DNA of 64,000 nt from Myxococcus virescens (GTDB lineage Bacteria > Myxococcota > Myxococcia > Myxococcales > Myxococcaceae). The position numbers and the translations under genes are program-made. The stretch spans positions 496,001-560,000 of the forward strand of contig NZ_FNAJ01000004.1 in the NCBI RefSeq assembly GCF_900101905.1. Reading direction: 5' to 3'. The notes under the pieces are model-generated. The model was not told the DNA's origin and made no database searches. It saw nothing but the letters and a program-made list of their open reading frames with translations. Below, in pieces: positions 9,400 through 18,186 of the stretch (position 1 is its first letter; each line of letters opens with the position of its first letter).

Positions 9400-9422
9400 G
9401 GAGGCCCGATTTTCCGGCCTCC
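9400..9422 (-). terminator. Hairpin between pilR2 and pilM, possible terminator or attenuator
   Basis: A 7-bp perfect stem (GGAGGCC and GGCCTCC, 9-base loop) lies 57-79 bp beyond the pilR2 stop in a 214-bp gap between two co-directional genes. No clean T-run follows on the minus strand, so termination would be weak; it could instead be an RNA-processing or regulatory structure. Confidence 0.35.
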
Positions 9423-9478
9423 GGCGCGTTCCGTCAAATGCCGGCCGATCCGTCCGGGTTCTGGACCGGCCCCGCACG

Positions 9479-10900
9479 TCACCCACGCTCCGCTTCGGCG
9501 TCCGGGTCGATGCCGTACTCCTTGATTTTGTAGAGGAGCGCCCGATGACTGATGTCCAGCAGCTCCGCGGCCCGGGTCCGGTTGCCCTTGGTCTTCCGCA
9601 GGGCGGCTCGGATGTAGGACTCCTCCAACTCCCGGATGGCCCGCTTCAGGGACAGGTCTCTACCATCCTGTAGCACCTGCCCCACCTGCGTGGTCCCCTG
9701 CGGCCCGGGTGGGGAGGCGGCCCACAGCCTTTCGGGCAGGTTCGCCGGGAGGATGAGCGGCTCATCCGCAAGGAGCACGGCACGCTCCATTGCGTTCTCC
9801 AACTCGCGGACGTTTCCCGGCCACGCGTAGGACTGCAGGAGCGCCTCCGCCTCGGAGGAGAGCCCCGCGACAGGGGGATCCCGGTTCAGCTCGCGGTTGA
9901 AGCGAGCGATGAAGGCCCGCGCCAACAGGGGCACGTCCTCACGACGCTCCCGTAGCGGCGGAACGCGGAGGTTCACCACGTTAAGGCGGTAGTACAAGTC
10001 CTCGCGGAACTCGCCCTTCGCCACCAAGCGGGACAGGTCGCGCAGCGTCGCGGCCACCACTCGCACGCTTACCTTCTCCACGCGGTTCTCCCCCACCGGG
10101 CGGATTTCTCCCTCCTGGAGGACGCGAAGGAGCTTCACCTGGGCGGACAGTGGAAGCTCTCCCACCTCGTCCAGGAAGAGCGTGCCGCCATCCGCTTCTG
10201 CAAAGAGGCCTCGCTTCGCGGTGCGCGCGTCCGTAAAGGCGCCCTTCGCGTGACCAAACAGCTCGCTTTCGATGAGCCCGGAGGGAATGGCGCCGCAGTT
10301 GACCGCGACGAATGACATGGGCGCACGGGGGCTGCGCTCGTGGAGTTCCCGCGCGATGAGCTCCTTGCCCGTGCCGCTCTCGCCGCTGATGAGCACGGTG
10401 GTGTCCACCGGCGCGAGCCGTGCCACCTGGCGCAGCAGTGCGTGCAACGCCGGACTCTCGCCGAGGATGTGCCCCTCCGGCGTTGACGGCAGGTTGGACT
10501 GCTTCAGCCGCCGGTTTTCTCGGACCAGCCGTTCCCGCTCCTCGGCTTTGCGGAGGACGAAGACGATTTCATCCGGTTTGAAAGGTTTCTGGACGTAATC
10601 GAACGCCCCCCAGGCAACGGCCTGGAGCGCCTGCTCCTGCGAGCCGTAGGCGCTCATCACCACCGCGGTCAACGAAGGCTGCGCCGCCAGTGCCTCACGT
10701 AAGACCGAGAGGCCGTCCTTCTTCGGCATGCGCACGTCACACAGCAGCACGTCGTAGTCACGCGCGGCGAGCTCCTTCAGCGCATCCTCGCCATCGGCCA
10801 CCGCGCGTACTTCATATCCGTGCCCGGTGAGCACCAACGTGAGGATGTGCCGGATAGAGGGCTCATCATCGGCAACGAGAATGGTGCGGAACAAGGGCAT
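9479..10900 (-). CDS. pilR2: NtrC-family response regulator PilR2
   Basis: This 473-residue sigma-54 enhancer-binding protein of the pil locus has a receiver domain (about 1-120, phospho-acceptor Asp in DYDVLLCDVRMP and Lys in FDYVQKPF). An AAA+ domain (about 145-385) carries Walker A GESGTGKE and Walker B-like GGTLFLDEVG, and a Fis-type helix-turn-helix ends the protein (TRAAELLDISHRALLYKIKE). The loop that contacts sigma-54 reads GAFTDA instead of the usual GAFTGA. It lies 73 bp after pilS2, its likely kinase. The name follows the M. xanthus locus; gene order is the basis. Confidence 0.9.
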   Translation of the reverse strand: MPLFRTILVADDEPSIRHILTLVLTGHGYEVRAVADGEDALKELAARDYDVLLCDVRMPKKDGLSVLREALAAQPSLTAVVMSAYGSQEQALQAVAWGAFDYVQKPFKPDEIVFVLRKAEERERLVRENRRLKQSNLPSTPEGHILGESPALHALLRQVARLAPVDTTVLISGESGTGKELIARELHERSPRAPMSFVAVNCGAIPSGLIESELFGHAKGAFTDARTAKRGLFAEADGGTLFLDEVGELPLSAQVKLLRVLQEGEIRPVGENRVEKVSVRVVAATLRDLSRLVAKGEFREDLYYRLNVVNLRVPPLRERREDVPLLARAFIARFNRELNRDPPVAGLSSEAEALLQSYAWPGNVRELENAMERAVLLADEPLILPANLPERLWAASPPGPQGTTQVGQVLQDGRDLSLKRAIRELEESYIRAALRKTKGNRTRAAELLDISHRALLYKIKEYGIDPDAEAERG

Positions 10901-10973
10901 GGCCGTCTCTGAGCATCATCCCCCACCCGCGCCAGAGCCGGAAGCTTCCGCGCCGAAGGGGCCTGCCTTTTCC

Positions 10974-12095
10974 TCAGAGTACGGGCAGGCACACGGTAAA
11001 GCGGGCACCGCCTCCCTGCGCATTTTCCGCTTCGAGGCGACCGCCCATGATCTGCGCGAGGCGTAGGGACACCGCCAGTCCCAGCCCCGTCCCTTCGCGC
11101 CCTTTCGTCGTGAAAAAGGGCTCGAAGAGACGAGGCATGACGTCATCAGGAATGCCCGTCCCGCCATCCTCCACGAGGAGACGAACCTCGTCAGCCGTTC
11201 GCCGGGTGGAAACCCGCACGCGCCCCTGCCCCCCCATGGCTTGGGCAGCGTTGAGCAACAGGTTGATGACGATCTGTGAGAGCGGGCCGGGGTCAGCACG
11301 TGCCAGCAGCCCCGGCTCCAGTTCCAAAGAGACCGTCACGCCGGACAGCTCGGGCGCGGCCCGAACCAAGCGTACGCAAGTCTCCACCACCGCAGCCACC
11401 TCGACCGGCCCCAACGAAGTGGTGCCGGGGCGCCCCAGGTCGAGCAAGCCCCGGATGATTTGGTCGATGCGCTGCACCTCGTGGTCAATGCGCTTGAGGA
11501 AGTCCTTCAGCTCGGGCGTGTCCGCCTTCGCACGCGCGAGCGCCACATACCCTAGGATTCCCGCCAGCGGATTGCCCACTTCGTGGGCGACACCCGCAGC
11601 CAGCCTCCCGACGGTGGCCATGCGCTCCGAGGCCACCAGCTCCGTCTGCGTCCGGGCCAACTGCGCATTGGACTCTCGCAGGGACGTCATTTGCGCGCGC
11701 GTGAGCGCCTGCTCCTCGCGAAGCGCTTCCGCCATCCGCTGTAAGGAACGCTGGATTCGGGACACCAGCGTGCCGCCCTGGGTCGGCACCAGTTGCGGCT
11801 CCCATTCCATCCGTCCGAACTGCTCCACCACCGCCTCGGTGCGCCGCAATGGACGTCCCACCATCAAGTCCAACACCACATAGGTGAGGACCGTCAATGC
11901 GACCAAGTCCAACCCCAGGAGCCAGGGGAGTACGCCTCGCACGCGAGAAAGGGTCTCCTCCTCCGAGCTCCCTTCGGGCACCCACCGGCGGAGTGCATCC
12001 AGAAGTCGGAAGAGCACGGGTTGCACGGACAGCCAGGTGAGCCCCGATGAGAGGGAGCCCAGCAGGAACGCGACGCTGGCGATCCGCCACTTCAT
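10974..12095 (-). CDS. pilS2: Sensor histidine kinase PilS2
   Basis: This 373-residue membrane histidine kinase probably phosphorylates PilR2. Two transmembrane helices (about 4-26 and 52-74) bracket a short external loop. A HAMP-like linker and coiled coil follow, then the dimerisation helix with the H-box AAGVAHEVGNPLAG. The ATPase domain has N-box NLLLNAAQAMGG and G-boxes (EDGGTGIPDD and GREGTGLGLAVS). The small external loop gives no hint of the ligand. It is placed 16 bp after pilD on the same strand. Confidence 0.9.
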   Translation of the reverse strand: MKWRIASVAFLLGSLSSGLTWLSVQPVLFRLLDALRRWVPEGSSEEETLSRVRGVLPWLLGLDLVALTVLTYVVLDLMVGRPLRRTEAVVEQFGRMEWEPQLVPTQGGTLVSRIQRSLQRMAEALREEQALTRAQMTSLRESNAQLARTQTELVASERMATVGRLAAGVAHEVGNPLAGILGYVALARAKADTPELKDFLKRIDHEVQRIDQIIRGLLDLGRPGTTSLGPVEVAAVVETCVRLVRAAPELSGVTVSLELEPGLLARADPGPLSQIVINLLLNAAQAMGGQGRVRVSTRRTADEVRLLVEDGGTGIPDDVMPRLFEPFFTTKGREGTGLGLAVSLRLAQIMGGRLEAENAQGGGARFTVCLPVL

Positions 12096-12111
12096 CGCAT
12101 CCCCGCGCCGC

Positions 12112-13119
12112 TCACGGCAGGCCGCCCAGCATCATTGCGATGTCCGGAGGCAACACCCGTGACAGCCAGGGCCCCAGCAGCATAAGTTCCAGCCCCGCGA
12201 GCGCCAGCCAGGGCCCGAAGGGAATACTGGTGCGCTCAGGCACCCACTCTTCCTCTTCGCCCTCTTCATCCAGCGGGGCATCGGGGATGGGCTGCACCAG
12301 GAGGCAAACCGGCACCAGCAACAGGCGCTTCCAGGGTGGGAGTCCCGGCTGCGTGAACTCCCAGGTCATCGTGAGTGGCTCAGCATCACCCACGGGCTCC
12401 CCGGGAGCGTTCTCTGCACGCGGGCCCGCGCGTCCCGTCAGCAGCAACATCAGGATGCCCACCACTGCGCCCTGCATGGATGCGAACAACAACACGCCCA
12501 GCAGCGTGCGCCACGACAGAAACGCCCCGAGCATGGCCACGAGGTACTTGTCCCCCGCTCCGAGTGCCTCCCGCTGAAACACCTTCCACCCGACGTACTC
12601 CATCACCCGGAAGGACAGGAAGCCCACGGCCGCGCCAACCAGGGCGTCGCGGAAGGCATCCACCCCGAGAGGAATCGCCAGGATGAGCCCGGCCAGCATG
12701 CCCGACACCGTCATGGACAGCGGCAGAATCCAGTGGTCCAGATCGATGAAGGCGAGCGGCACCAGCAACGAAACGAGCACCAGCGCCGGCACCAACTCAT
12801 AGGTCCAGCCAAAGCGGCGCAAGCAGGCGAAGTACAGGAGCCCCGTCAGCAACTCCACCAGCGGGTACCGCACGGAAATGGGTGTGCGGCAGCCCCGGCA
12901 GCGGGCCCGCAGTGCCAGCCACGACAGCAGCGGGATGTTCTCGTACCAGGCCAGGACGTGCCCACACTTGGGACACCTCGAGCCCGGGCGCACGATGCTC
13001 TGCCCCAGCGGGACGCGCGCGATGACGACGTTGAGAAAGCTGCCCACGCACAGACCGAGCACGAACAGGAACACGGCGAATAGGGGCCCGAAGTATCCCG
13101 GCAGGGAGGAATGCGTCAC
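12112..13119 (-). CDS. pilD: Prepilin peptidase/N-methyltransferase PilD
   Basis: PilD is the inner-membrane aspartyl protease that cleaves the PilA leader and methylates the new N-terminus. The 335-residue protein shows the N-terminal methyltransferase region with a CPKC...CRGC tetracysteine site, followed by the paired catalytic Asp motifs AFIDLDHWILP and GAGDKYLVAM. Eight or so hydrophobic segments match the family. Unusual is an insertion of about 70 residues between the last two membrane segments (about 228-300), which includes a very acidic stretch (DEEGEEEEW); typical PilD proteins have a short loop there. It begins 23 bp after pilI. Confidence 0.94.
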   Translation of the reverse strand: MTHSSLPGYFGPLFAVFLFVLGLCVGSFLNVVIARVPLGQSIVRPGSRCPKCGHVLAWYENIPLLSWLALRARCRGCRTPISVRYPLVELLTGLLYFACLRRFGWTYELVPALVLVSLLVPLAFIDLDHWILPLSMTVSGMLAGLILAIPLGVDAFRDALVGAAVGFLSFRVMEYVGWKVFQREALGAGDKYLVAMLGAFLSWRTLLGVLLFASMQGAVVGILMLLLTGRAGPRAENAPGEPVGDAEPLTMTWEFTQPGLPPWKRLLLVPVCLLVQPIPDAPLDEEGEEEEWVPERTSIPFGPWLALAGLELMLLGPWLSRVLPPDIAMMLGGLP

Positions 13120-13142
13120 AGGGGACGCATCCTACCCGAGCT

Positions 13143-13913
13143 TCAGCGGAAGTCGCGCCGCTCGAACACGAGCGTGGCCAGCACGCAGAAGAGCGCTCCC
13201 CAGCCCAGTGCGTACAGGGTGGCCGAGCCTAGCTCCGCGGCCGTCACATCGATGGCATACGTGGCGCGCGGCCTGAAGTTCAGCCGCTCCAGGTTGGGCA
13301 GGGCATAGTACGTCGCCTTGCTGACCCACTGGACAAAGTCCACCTTGGACTTCACTCCCAGGTTGTAGATGTCCGCGCAGAGATGCCCCGCGAAGTACAG
13401 TCCCGTCGTCACCAGTGCGGAGACGAGTTGGCTGGCGAAGGTGGACATCAGGAACCCCGCGCTGGTGAGGACAAACAGCTCAAGATAGAGCCCCCACAGC
13501 GCGGCCATCTGCGGCTGGGTGATGGGCGAATGATGTAGGACAAGCTCCACCCAGAACAGCAGCGTCATGGCCACCAGCAACACACCGAGGGTGAGCATGT
13601 TGCCCGCGAGCCGCGCCAGCAGGAACCTGCTTCGGGACAGAGGCTTGGACACCATCAAGAAGATGGTTCGCCGCTCGATTTCACGGCTGATGAGCCCCGA
13701 CGACAAGTAGATGGAGAGGAAGACGAGCAGCAGGCTCATCACCCCTAGTCCGAAGTCGGTCACCACTCTGTCGAAGGTGCTGACAGTGACCTCGGTAACG
13801 AGCGTGGTGGCGAAGAGCAGCAAGATAGCGAAGGCAGCAACCAGCACCGTCACCCGGTTGCGCCGCGCCTCGCGGAACCCGTTCCATGCCATGGCGGCGA
13901 AAGCCCCCATCAC
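13143..13913 (-). CDS. pilI: ABC transporter permease PilI
   Basis: This 256-residue integral membrane protein has about six hydrophobic helices and resembles ABC-2 type permeases such as NosY (early segments NGFREARRNRVTVLVAAFAI and RTIFLMVSKPLSRSRFLLAR). Together with the ATPase PilH and the accessory protein PilG it makes the PilGHI system, reported in M. xanthus to be needed for pilus export or assembly. Its start overlaps the pilH stop by 4 bases (ATGA), indicating translational coupling. Substrate unknown. Confidence 0.9.
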   Translation of the reverse strand: MMGAFAAMAWNGFREARRNRVTVLVAAFAILLLFATTLVTEVTVSTFDRVVTDFGLGVMSLLLVFLSIYLSSGLISREIERRTIFLMVSKPLSRSRFLLARLAGNMLTLGVLLVAMTLLFWVELVLHHSPITQPQMAALWGLYLELFVLTSAGFLMSTFASQLVSALVTTGLYFAGHLCADIYNLGVKSKVDFVQWVSKATYYALPNLERLNFRPRATYAIDVTAAELGSATLYALGWGALFCVLATLVFERRDFR

Positions 13914-14890
13914 TGAATCTCCCCGCCTACCGTCTGCCCACCTGCCTGCTTCATCGCGTCCAGGAAGAGGTCCTCCAGCGAGAAGCGCGCAGGCTGTACC
14001 TGGCTAACTCGCCCCCCTCTATTAAGGACGGCCTGGAGCAAACCATGAGAATCAGCGTCCGGAACCCGCAACAGGACCCGGCTGTCCAACTGCTGCGCCT
14101 GCTCATATGTGAAGCCCAGCGACTGCAACTGATCCAATGGGAGCCCGTGTACGACCATCTCCACGGAGGGAGCCTTTGTGGACACCAATTCCTGCACGCT
14201 CCCTTCCTGAACGCGTCGCCCGCCTACGAGCACCACCACGCGGTCGCAGAGGGACTCGACGTCGGAGATGATATGGGTACAGAAGAGGATGGTCGTCCCC
14301 TTCTCCCGCTCGGCAAGGATGATGTCACGCATCTGCCTGCGCCCGAGGGGATCCAGGCCGGAAGTGGGTTCATCCAGAACCAGCAAGCGAGGCCCACTGA
14401 TGAGCGCTTGAGCCAGTGCAGTCCGCTGCACCATGCCCTTGGAATAACGGCGAATCTGCAGGTCAGACGCTCGGCCCATCCCCACCTCGCCGAGCACCCG
14501 CTCCACACGCTGATCCAGTTCATGGCCGCTTAGCCCAAAGATGCGACCGGCAAGCGTCACGAACTCCCGCCCGGTGAGGTACTCATAAAGCGAGGGGTTC
14601 TCCGGCAGGAAACCCACCTGACGCCGGACATGCGGCCGCTCGGGCGGTTCACCGAAAAGCAACGCCTGCCCCTGAGAGGCTCGCACCAGCCCCATGAGAA
14701 TCTTGATGGTCGTGGACTTGCCCGCACCGTTGGGCCCCAACAAGCCATAGACCTGTCCTGGCGCAATCTCCAGATCCAATCCTTGGAGGGCCTTGACCTG
14801 CTTGTTGAGGAAGAACCCCACCCGGTACGTCTTGGACAATCCGCGGATGGAGACTGGCAAGTTCGACTCTGTCGAGGCGGTCACCGTCAT
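13910..14890 (-). CDS. pilH: ABC transporter ATP-binding protein PilH
   Basis: This 326-residue ATPase energises PilI. It has Walker A (GPNGAGKSTT), an ABC signature in RRYSKGMVQR (SKGM rather than the canonical SGGQ, a variant common in ABC-2 exporters), Walker B (LLVLDEPTSGLDP), the switch His (FCTHIISD), and a C-terminal extension of about 90 residues beyond the ATPase fold, as in other ABC-2 export ATPases. It overlaps pilG and pilI by 4 bases on each side. Confidence 0.93.
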   Translation of the reverse strand: MTVTASTESNLPVSIRGLSKTYRVGFFLNKQVKALQGLDLEIAPGQVYGLLGPNGAGKSTTIKILMGLVRASQGQALLFGEPPERPHVRRQVGFLPENPSLYEYLTGREFVTLAGRIFGLSGHELDQRVERVLGEVGMGRASDLQIRRYSKGMVQRTALAQALISGPRLLVLDEPTSGLDPLGRRQMRDIILAEREKGTTILFCTHIISDVESLCDRVVVLVGGRRVQEGSVQELVSTKAPSVEMVVHGLPLDQLQSLGFTYEQAQQLDSRVLLRVPDADSHGLLQAVLNRGGRVSQVQPARFSLEDLFLDAMKQAGGQTVGGEIQ

Positions 14891-15807
14891 GGCGCATCCC
14901 CCGGGTCACCGAGCTGAATGCCGCCTGCAGCTAGATCTTCCTGCAATTCTTTTTTCTTGGCGTCCTCGTACATCTCCAACCTGTACAATCCCGATGTAGA
15001 GCGCGCGCGCCCTCGCCGGTCGATGAAAAACTGCCCCTCCAATGGGTCTTCGGGCATTGCACGTAGATAGCCCGAGCGAACCAATGCAGGGACTGTCTTG
15101 GGCAACTCACCTCGGTCTCGCTGGAAAGCACTGATGGCGTCATCAATCTGAGTCAGCACGCGCTCACGCAAGATTTCCTTGATGCGATGTTCATAGAACG
15201 CGCGCGACTCATCATCTTCCGCACTGTCGCGTAGCATCTCGGCCATCTGCAACCCCGTATCAAAACTCCCAGCTTGCGCGTACAGGCGAGTAGCGAGATG
15301 GGCTACGTAGCGCGGGATGTCAGGGAACCGAGACAATCGCGTGAGGAGCTCAGCGGCCCCTTGATAGTCACGCTCGTACGTCATCTTGTTGTAGGCGAGC
15401 TGGAACAAGAAACGACGGTCATCGGGGAACTGAGCCAGCCCTTTGACCAACAGCCGGGATGACAGGTCCGTGTTCACCCACTGCTCACGCCCTAGATTGA
15501 ATGGGGTTGCAATCGCGCCAAACTCGTAGACGTAGCGAAACTTGGGGTCGAGATCGGTCGCGAAGTCCGCATAGAAGAATACATCCCGGTACTCGGTGTC
15601 AGTGTTGGCACGCCCTACCTGCTGAATCGCTTGAATCCAGTAGAAGTCCGCTAAAAGCGGGCTCTGGGCTGCCCCCAAAATCTGAAGGAGTTCCCGACGG
15701 GGGAGCACGGGGCCATCCTTCGTTCGCAAGGGTTTCCCTGGCTTCTCAGCGAGCAACCCCACCGAGCACACGGCCAGCGCCAAGACCACAATCCGGATAA
15801 GCACCAC
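14887..15807 (-). CDS. pilG: PilG, accessory protein of the PilGHI system
   Basis: This 306-residue protein has an N-terminal hydrophobic segment (about 4-20, signal anchor or signal peptide) and an otherwise soluble, helix-rich body likely in the periplasm. The body has TPR-like helical repeats in the middle (GLAQFPDDRRFLFQLAYNKM, and RYVAHLATRLYAQAG further on). No enzymatic motif is visible. It is identified by its place between pilA and pilH and by the 4-base overlap with pilH. In M. xanthus the homologous locus is required for pilus-dependent motility; the biochemical role of PilG is not known to me. Confidence 0.88.
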   Translation of the reverse strand: MVLIRIVVLALAVCSVGLLAEKPGKPLRTKDGPVLPRRELLQILGAAQSPLLADFYWIQAIQQVGRANTDTEYRDVFFYADFATDLDPKFRYVYEFGAIATPFNLGREQWVNTDLSSRLLVKGLAQFPDDRRFLFQLAYNKMTYERDYQGAAELLTRLSRFPDIPRYVAHLATRLYAQAGSFDTGLQMAEMLRDSAEDDESRAFYEHRIKEILRERVLTQIDDAISAFQRDRGELPKTVPALVRSGYLRAMPEDPLEGQFFIDRRGRARSTSGLYRLEMYEDAKKKELQEDLAAGGIQLGDPGDAP

Positions 15808-15825
15808 AGGCTCCTAAACGACGAA

Positions 15826-15853
15826 GGGCCGCCATCCTGAAGGAGGGCGGCCC
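15826..15853 (-). terminator. Terminator-like hairpin between pilA and pilG
   Basis: An 8-bp perfect stem (15826-15833 with 15846-15853, GGGCCGCC and GGCGGCCC), extended by an inner TCC/GGA pair, sits 45 bp after the pilA stop and 19 bp before the pilG start. It is followed by a mildly T-rich stretch (TTCGTCGTTT). It should let most pilA transcripts end here while some read into pilGHI, which fits the need for far more pilin than transporter. Confidence 0.6.
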
Positions 15854-15897
15854 AGAGAACAGTGGTCAAGCCACCGCTCATTCCACGTCAGACAACA

Positions 15898-16563
15898 TCA
15901 GGTACCAGTGGCACCGTCGCAAGCGACATCGTTACGGGTGTTGTACGGGGTACCCGAGGCGACGTTGCCAGCCTCGGAGCAAGGACCGACACCGCCCGTA
16001 CCCTCGAAGCCGGCGATCACCCAGTCATCGAAGGAAGCCTCGTTATCCGCGTTGCCCTGCGCGCCAGCGAAGAAGTTGCAGTTGGGGCACGTCTCGACGT
16101 CCGGCTGCACACCGAAGGTCGTGGTCCAGCCACCAGCACTCGCAACCGTGAACGTGGCCACATGCGGGGTCGGGTCGTCAATGACGCTGCTCGAGCCGAA
16201 GCGGAACGAGTCGTTGCTGATGCAAGGAACACCCGCGTTGGGCACCGTGATATCGGCGGCGGTGCGGTTCTCGCAGGTGCCCGCCTCAGCGGAAACGCGG
16301 TAGCCGTACCGGTTGCCACGCTCAGGCGCGAAGCCGATTTCGTTGGCGAAGTGCGAGTAGCGGTCCTTCTCAGAGAAGAACGACTTCTGCGCCGTGTACA
16401 GGGCCTTGAGGTTGGTCTTCGCCTCCGACTGCTTGGAGCGAGCCTGGAACTTGATGAAGTTCGGGATGGCGATGGCCGCCAGGATGCCGATGATGGCCAC
16501 CACGATCATGAGCTCGATGAGCGTGAAGCCACGGTTGCGGGGGTTGAATCGCGAGACGCGCAT
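15898..16563 (-). CDS. pilA: Major type IV pilin PilA (class IVa prepilin)
   Basis: This is the structural subunit of the pilus fibre. The 221-residue prepilin has a 12-residue basic leader ending in Gly (NPRNRG), cleaved before Phe13. The near-invariant hydrophobic helix FTLIELMIVVAIIGILAAIA follows, with the essential Glu at mature position 5. The globular head is long for a class IVa pilin, as in Myxococcus, and contains several Cys including a CPNC pair and a C-terminal Cys that could form disulfides. I chose ATG 16563 (GAGG about 8 bases upstream, canonical leader length) over an upstream TTG. Transcription is from the sigma-54 promoter at 16618-16633, with PilR encoded immediately upstream. 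Confidence 0.97.
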   Translation of the reverse strand: MRVSRFNPRNRGFTLIELMIVVAIIGILAAIAIPNFIKFQARSKQSEAKTNLKALYTAQKSFFSEKDRYSHFANEIGFAPERGNRYGYRVSAEAGTCENRTAADITVPNAGVPCISNDSFRFGSSSVIDDPTPHVATFTVASAGGWTTTFGVQPDVETCPNCNFFAGAQGNADNEASFDDWVIAGFEGTGGVGPCSEAGNVASGTPYNTRNDVACDGATGT

Positions 16564-16617
16564 GGGGATCCTCAAGGAAGGTTGCAACGGGGGGGCACTG
16601 CGCCCGCTGGTAGCGCT

Positions 16618-16633
16618 AGCACATGATGTGCCA
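16618..16633 (-). promoter_or_regulatory. Sigma-54 promoter of pilA
   Basis: The minus strand reads TGGCACATCATGTGCT. The invariant GG and GC are separated by exactly 10 bases, matching the -24/-12 consensus at nearly all key positions. The predicted start point is about 12 bases downstream, giving a leader of about 44 nt before the ATG. About 115 bp of non-coding DNA upstream, up to the pilR stop, is available for PilR binding sites. Established knowledge: pilA of M. xanthus is sigma-54 and PilR dependent. Confidence 0.85.
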
Positions 16634-16749
16634 GCTCACCGCCACGCGCTAACACCGCTGATTTCCAAGAGCTGAGGAATCCTGCGCCGCTTTCCAGGTG
16701 CAGGGCTGACAAAATTCGGCAGTGCCGCTGACGATAACTGTCGATCAGC

Positions 16750-18186
16750 CTACGCATCGGACGGAGCCCCGGGTTCCAGGTCGTCCGTCAAGCCGTGCTT
16801 GGCCAGGCGGTACCGAAACGAACGGAACGAAAGGCCGAGGAGTTCTGCGGCCCGGGTCTTCACACCGCCAGCCTGTTTCATTGCGGCAAGCAGGTAGCGA
16901 CGCTCGCTGTCATCCAGGTGGCGTTCCAGATTGAAGCCGGCGCCAAGCCCCGGCTCGGCGCCCTCCGACGCGCGGGCAACGGGTTCCGCATCCCCTCGTA
17001 CGGCAGGAGGCAGCGTGGATGGCCCAAGCAAGTCCGAGTCCGACAACGTCGCGGCACGCTCAACCATGTTCTGCAACTGTCGCACGTTGCCAGGAAACGG
17101 ATACCGCTCCAGCAATGCCAGCGTCTCGGGCGCGAAACGGAGGCCAGGTCGCCCTAGTTCCTCCGCCATTCGGGAAAGGAAGTAGCCTGCCAGCAGGGAG
17201 ATATCTCCTGAGCGCTCGCGCAACGGGGGCAACTCCACCGTAATCACGTTGAGCCGATAGAAAAGGTCCTCCCGGAACCGCCCCGCCTTCACCTCCGCCT
17301 CAAGCCGCCGGTTCGTGGCCGCGATGACGCGCGCCTGGAAGGGAATCTCCGCCGCGCTGCCCACCGGCTTCACCTTTCGCTCCTGGAGCACTCGGAGCAA
17401 CTTCACCTGGGTGGCCAGCGGCATCTCTCCGACTTCATCCAGCATGACCGTGCCATCCCCTGCCGCGACCAACAAGCCCGAACGGTCATGGGTGGCCCCA
17501 GTAAACGCCCCTTTCACATGCCCAAAAAGCTCGCTCTCAAGTGTCCCCTCGTTCAGCGCAGCGCAGTTGAACGGGAGAAACGGTCGGGCTGCTCGGCTTC
17601 CGCGCATGTGGATGGCACGCGCCACCAGTTCCTTGCCTGTGCCGCTCTCCCCGGTCACCAGCACGGTGCTCCGGCCAGAAGCCACTTTCTCCACCAGCGA
17701 CCACACGGCCTGCATCCGGGCGCTTTGCCCCACTGCACCATCAAGCCCCGGAAAGAGGCGCGCACGAAGGCCGGTGTTCTCCTGCCGCAGCGTGCGCTTC
17801 TCAAGCGCCTTCTGGACGAGGAGCCGTAGCTCTTCGTTATCGAATGGCTTGCAGATGTAGTCGTACGCGCCCTCGCGCATCGCCCCCACGGCCGCGGCGG
17901 GTGTTCCGTAAGCCGTGATGAGCACCACCTCCGGCGAGCCGGGACGCGCGCGTGCGGCACGAAGAACGTCGAGCCCGCTGCCGGTCCCGAGCTTCAAATC
18001 GGAGATGACCAGGTCCACCCCATCCAAGGCCAGCAGGTCGCATGCGGCCTTCACCCCGGCCACGCTCGTCACGGCGTATCCCTCCCGCTGGAGCAACAGC
18101 TCAAGGTACTCGCGCATGGACAGCTCGTCGTCGACCACCAAGATGTGGCCGCGGGCGCCCGCCTCCCCTCCCTGTGTCGCCGTCAT
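16750..18186 (-). CDS. pilR: NtrC-family response regulator PilR
   Basis: PilR activates pilA transcription with sigma-54. The 478-residue protein has a receiver domain (about 12-130, Asp in DLVISDLKLG). The AAA+ domain (about 150-385) has Walker A GESGTGKE, an intact GAFTGA sigma-54 contact loop and Walker B-like GTVMLDEVGE. A Fis-type DNA-binding helix-turn-helix is at the end (TRAAELLGLSFRSFRYRLAK). The start overlaps the pilS stop by 4 bases (ATGA). It lies directly upstream of pilA, separated by 186 bp that contain the sigma-54 promoter. Confidence 0.95.
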   Translation of the reverse strand: MTATQGGEAGARGHILVVDDELSMREYLELLLQREGYAVTSVAGVKAACDLLALDGVDLVISDLKLGTGSGLDVLRAARARPGSPEVVLITAYGTPAAAVGAMREGAYDYICKPFDNEELRLLVQKALEKRTLRQENTGLRARLFPGLDGAVGQSARMQAVWSLVEKVASGRSTVLVTGESGTGKELVARAIHMRGSRAARPFLPFNCAALNEGTLESELFGHVKGAFTGATHDRSGLLVAAGDGTVMLDEVGEMPLATQVKLLRVLQERKVKPVGSAAEIPFQARVIAATNRRLEAEVKAGRFREDLFYRLNVITVELPPLRERSGDISLLAGYFLSRMAEELGRPGLRFAPETLALLERYPFPGNVRQLQNMVERAATLSDSDLLGPSTLPPAVRGDAEPVARASEGAEPGLGAGFNLERHLDDSERRYLLAAMKQAGGVKTRAAELLGLSFRSFRYRLAKHGLTDDLEPGAPSDA

